Below, one piece after another: positions 15,267 to 16,080 of a stretch of 16,080 bases of DNA. Under the pieces are notes generated by a model. It searched no databases, was not told the origin of the DNA, and saw only the letters and a list, made by a program, of their open reading frames with translations. The stretch covers positions 1 through 16,080 of the forward strand of contig JAVBRA010000027.1 in the NCBI GenBank assembly GCA_031548435.1. Direction: 5' to 3'. A program made the translations under genes and the position numbers. Positions within the stretch are counted from its first letter, which is position 1, and each line of letters begins with the position of its first letter. This DNA is from JAVBRA01 sp031548435 (lineage in GTDB: Bacteria; Bacteroidota; Bacteroidia; Bacteroidales; Rikenellaceae).

Positions 15267-16080
15267 TTATTGAGGATTTTCCGCCACGCACCGGATGGCA
15301 TACGCATCGATATGGTTGAACAGGTTGCTTGTGCTATACGAAACCGCGGCCGAAGTGAAACTCAGGCGCGGACTCTGGCTGGACGTCGATTCGGTGCTCC
15401 AATAATATCCATTGCCGATCTGAATCAGAACGCCCCCGTTGTTCCGGGCGCCGGTCACGGGATAGAATCCGCCCACGGAGGCATTCGTGCGTCCGTTGCC
15501 GTTCCAGGGGAATGTGGTGGCATTGAGGCCCTGCCACATTGTGTACAGAGGGACTTTATACCCTTGCGGACACGGGTCGTAAATCTCTTTTACCGATAAG
15601 TTCCCTCCCCATGAAAGAGTCCTCGCATTATAAGGGCTGGTAAAAAACCCGAACGGATTACGCACGGAATTGGTGACCTCCGTAACCGGGGCATTGATAT
15701 TTCCGGCAATCGTAGTTATCGCCGGTTGCTTGAACGTGCCGTTTTGGTCGTACCACACATCGGTCGCTGCGGGGAAGGGGTCTTTGCGCCCCCACTGGTA
15801 GAGGAGTCCGCCGACCCCGGGGGTGCCGGGAACGTTGCTCAGAGCACCCAGGTTGCGGTCGAGCCAGTTGCCCGAAGGCTGATAATTGGTAACCCAGATG
15901 TGCCAGCTCCAGCGGATGATGCCGCCGGTGGTCACCGCCACAACCGCGTTGCCATCGCTGCTGCCGGGGCGGACAAGCAGGTATCCGGCGCTGCCGTCGC
16001 CCGCAGGAATCACCGAGCGTACCGCACCCTGCGGCGAAAGGCCGGAAGGCGAATCGGTCCAGACGAAGCTGGCGCCGAGC
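15267..16080 (-). CDS. FISUMP-type surface protein, 5' end beyond the window
   Basis: The gene is cut by the right edge. The last 270 codons are visible and the frame stays open to base 16079, so the in-frame GTG at 16013 should not be taken as the start. The C-terminal half matches the pattern of Bacteroidota surface proteins with the so-called Fibrobacter succinogenes major paralogous (FISUMP) domain: WSWHIWVT, WLDRNLGA, LLYQWGRKDPFP, YDPCPQGYKVP, GYYWST and finally AYAIRCVAE. Such domains often end fimbrillin-like or extracellular proteins; their biochemical role is not established. The missing N-terminus may hold a lipoprotein signal and a fimbrillin domain. The next gene begins 9 nt after its stop, so the two are one operon. 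Confidence 0.8.
   Translation of the reverse strand, partial: LGASFVWTDSPSGLSPQGAVRSVIPAGDGSAGYLLVRPGSSDGNAVVAVTTGGIIRWSWHIWVTNYQPSGNWLDRNLGALSNVPGTPGVGGLLYQWGRKDPFPAATDVWYDQNGTFKQPAITTIAGNINAPVTEVTNSVRNPFGFFTSPYNARTLSWGGNLSVKEIYDPCPQGYKVPLYTMWQGLNATTFPWNGNGRTNASVGGFYPVTGARNNGGVLIQIGNGYYWSTESTSSQSPRLSFTSAAVSYSTSNLFNHIDAYAIRCVAENPQ

Noticed and set aside
15987..16013. GTG at 16013 as the start of the FISUMP-type gene
   Set aside because: The frame stays open upstream to the window edge, and its sequence there (LGASFVWTDSPSG) fits this protein class, so the gene is truncated by the window.

Overview
This window carries the core transcription/translation cluster of a bacterium in the Bacteroidota. 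The gene order, protein sequences and A/T-rich start leaders without Shine-Dalgarno sequences all fit order Bacteroidales. The GC-rich coding sequence suggests something like Alistipes/Rikenellaceae, but that family-level guess is inference. Almost everything from 156 to 13706 is one plus-strand block of housekeeping genes. The last ~2.2 kb is a minus-strand surface-protein operon that converges on rpoC.

Layout: 1-136 is a perfect 41-bp tandem repeat running off the left edge. It is followed by tRNA-Gly(TCC), tuf (EF-Tu), a strong hairpin, tRNA-Trp(CCA), a 243-nt leader, secE, nusG, rplK (L11), rplA (L1), rplJ (L10) and rplL (L7/L12). A strong terminator/attenuator hairpin then precedes a ~390-nt GC-rich leader, rpoB, a 144-nt spacer and rpoC. 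Beyond rpoC is a 384-nt non-coding region with a large 18-bp hairpin and then a classic intrinsic terminator. On the minus strand are a lipoprotein with fimbrillin-like features and a BACON-like C-terminus (13842-15257) and, 9 nt upstream of it, a FISUMP-type surface protein truncated by the right edge (15267-16080).

How the genes work together: the tRNAs and EF-Tu feed the ribosome. SecE is part of the SecYEG translocon. NusG couples RNA polymerase to ribosomes. L11/L1 and L10/L12 form the ribosomal regions that recruit translation factors. RpoB and RpoC form the RNA polymerase catalytic core. The hairpin between rplL and rpoB is placed where it could set the ratio of ribosomal protein to polymerase transcripts, as in other bacteria. 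The minus-strand pair looks like part of a Bacteroidales surface or type V-like fimbrial locus, unrelated in function to the core cluster.

No clearly new system is visible. The observations most worth following up are the tandem repeat beside tRNA-Gly, the shared AAACTTTAAT start leader of tuf and rplK, the structured rplL-rpoB and post-rpoC regions, and the fimbrillin-like lipoprotein with a putative Arg-Ala processing site and a fused BACON-like domain.
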